Below the pieces are notes generated by a model, which was not told the origin of the DNA, ran no database searches, and saw only the letters and a program-made list of their open reading frames with translations. From contig CAKUDW010000141.1 of the NCBI GenBank assembly GCA_934645275.1, positions 1 to 5,763 of the forward strand: 5,763 nucleotides of DNA, given 5' to 3'. A program made the translations under genes and the position numbers. The stretch's first letter is position 1; each line of letters starts with the position of its first letter. The stretch is from an uncultured Clostridia bacterium (GTDB lineage Bacteria > Bacillota_A > Clostridia > Christensenellales > Aristaeellaceae). Shown here in pieces: positions 5,411 to 5,763 of this stretch.

Positions 5411-5763
5411 GGTTCACGGCCTCCCATCAAATATCCCTCGCCGATGCGGTTCAGAATCGGGTCATAGCCCAGCGCCGCTTTCAGTTTTTTTCGAAGGGAC
5501 GAGATATGCACCCGGATGGAGTTGCTGAAGCTGTCCACGCTGCCGTCCCACACGTGCTCCATCAGCTCCTCCTGGCTCACCGGCCGCCCCTGGTTGAGCA
5601 GCAGGTATTCCAGAATACCGTTTTCCTTGCGGGTCAGGGCCACGTTCTCGCCTTTGGCCTGCGCTGTCCGCTTCACCGTATCAAAGGACAGCTCTCCGCA
5701 GCGCAGTACCGCGTCGTGCTGCACAAAGCTGCGCCGGGTCAGACTGCGCACCCGCGCCTCCAG
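5407..5763 (-). CDS. OmpR/PhoB-family response regulator, C-terminal part (cut by window edge)
   Basis: This is the 118-residue C-terminal end of a DNA-binding response regulator. The reading frame is open to the right edge, so the start and the phosphorylated receiver domain lie outside the window. The first visible residues (LEARVRSLTRR) match the linker that normally follows a receiver domain. The rest is a winged-helix domain of the OmpR class: LTRKENGILEYLLLNQ, then the helix containing VSQEELMEHVWD, the recognition helix around SNSIRVHISSLRKKL, and the C-terminal wing ending IGEGYLM. The internal GTG at 5749-5751 is not a credible start because coding similarity continues upstream of it. 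Its TGA stop overlaps the ATG of the downstream histidine kinase (ATGA), which implies translational coupling and makes that kinase its likely partner. The regulated genes cannot be told from this window. Confidence 0.93.
   Translation of the reverse strand: MEARVRSLTRRSFVQHDAVLRCGELSFDTVKRTAQAKGENVALTRKENGILEYLLLNQGRPVSQEELMEHVWDGSVDSFSNSIRVHISSLRKKLKAALGYDPILNRIGEGYLMGGREP
5420..5425 (-). promoter_or_regulatory. Ribosome-binding site of the first kinase
   Basis: GGGAGG on the minus strand lies nine bases before the ATG at 5408-5410, inside the last codons of the upstream regulator gene. It fixes the kinase start and shows that the overlapping gene has its own initiation signal, not only coupling. 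Confidence 0.75.

Noticed and set aside
1..5763. CRISPR array, tRNA/rRNA, insertion sequence or phage attachment site
   Set aside because: I found no repeated spacer pattern, no tRNA cloverleaf, no transposase-like frame and no terminal inverted or direct repeats; nearly all sequence is accounted for by the minus-strand genes.

Overview
The window is a signal-transduction cluster in which every supportable gene lies on the minus strand, so transcription runs from high to low coordinates. The sequence has moderately high GC, strong GGAGG-type ribosome-binding sites, a classic hairpin-plus-U-tract terminator and Firmicutes-style two-component proteins. These point to a gut-type Clostridia genome, perhaps Oscillospiraceae-like. 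That placement is an inference from protein style, not from a marker gene.

Region 1 (5763 to 4235) holds the C-terminal DNA-binding part of an OmpR/PhoB-type response regulator cut by the window edge. It overlaps by 4 bases (ATGA) a complete membrane sensor histidine kinase with a short extracytoplasmic loop, a HAMP domain and intact H, N, G1 and G2 boxes. This is an ordinary two-component system.

Region 2 (4234 to 3996) is a 239-base gap. It carries a perfect ribosome-binding site in front of a tiny ORF interrupted by an in-frame UGA, a spaced inverted repeat, and an extended -10 promoter with a strong Shine-Dalgarno for the next operon. I see no clear terminator in it.

Region 3 (3995 to 527) is a three-gene operon joined by two ATGA overlaps. 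It encodes a 547-residue seven-transmembrane sensor whose kinase half is degenerate (no phospho-acceptor His, no N or G boxes), a 399-residue three-transmembrane HPK7/NarL-class kinase with intact catalytic motifs, and a complete NarL/LuxR-type response regulator. It ends in a strong intrinsic terminator at about 482-516. The likely logic is that the 7TM protein senses something and acts through, or together with, the second, catalytically complete kinase, which phosphorylates the LuxR-type regulator.

Region 4 (526 to 1) has its own extended -10 promoter and a 128-residue stand-alone receiver-like protein. Aligned by eye to the neighbouring regulator, it has lost every phosphorylation residue (ED to QN, D55 to E, T to C, K to A). 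A Shine-Dalgarno just after its stop suggests another gene starting at the window edge.

The most unusual content is the pairing of a catalytically dead 7TM sensor and a catalytically dead receiver with an intact kinase and regulator.
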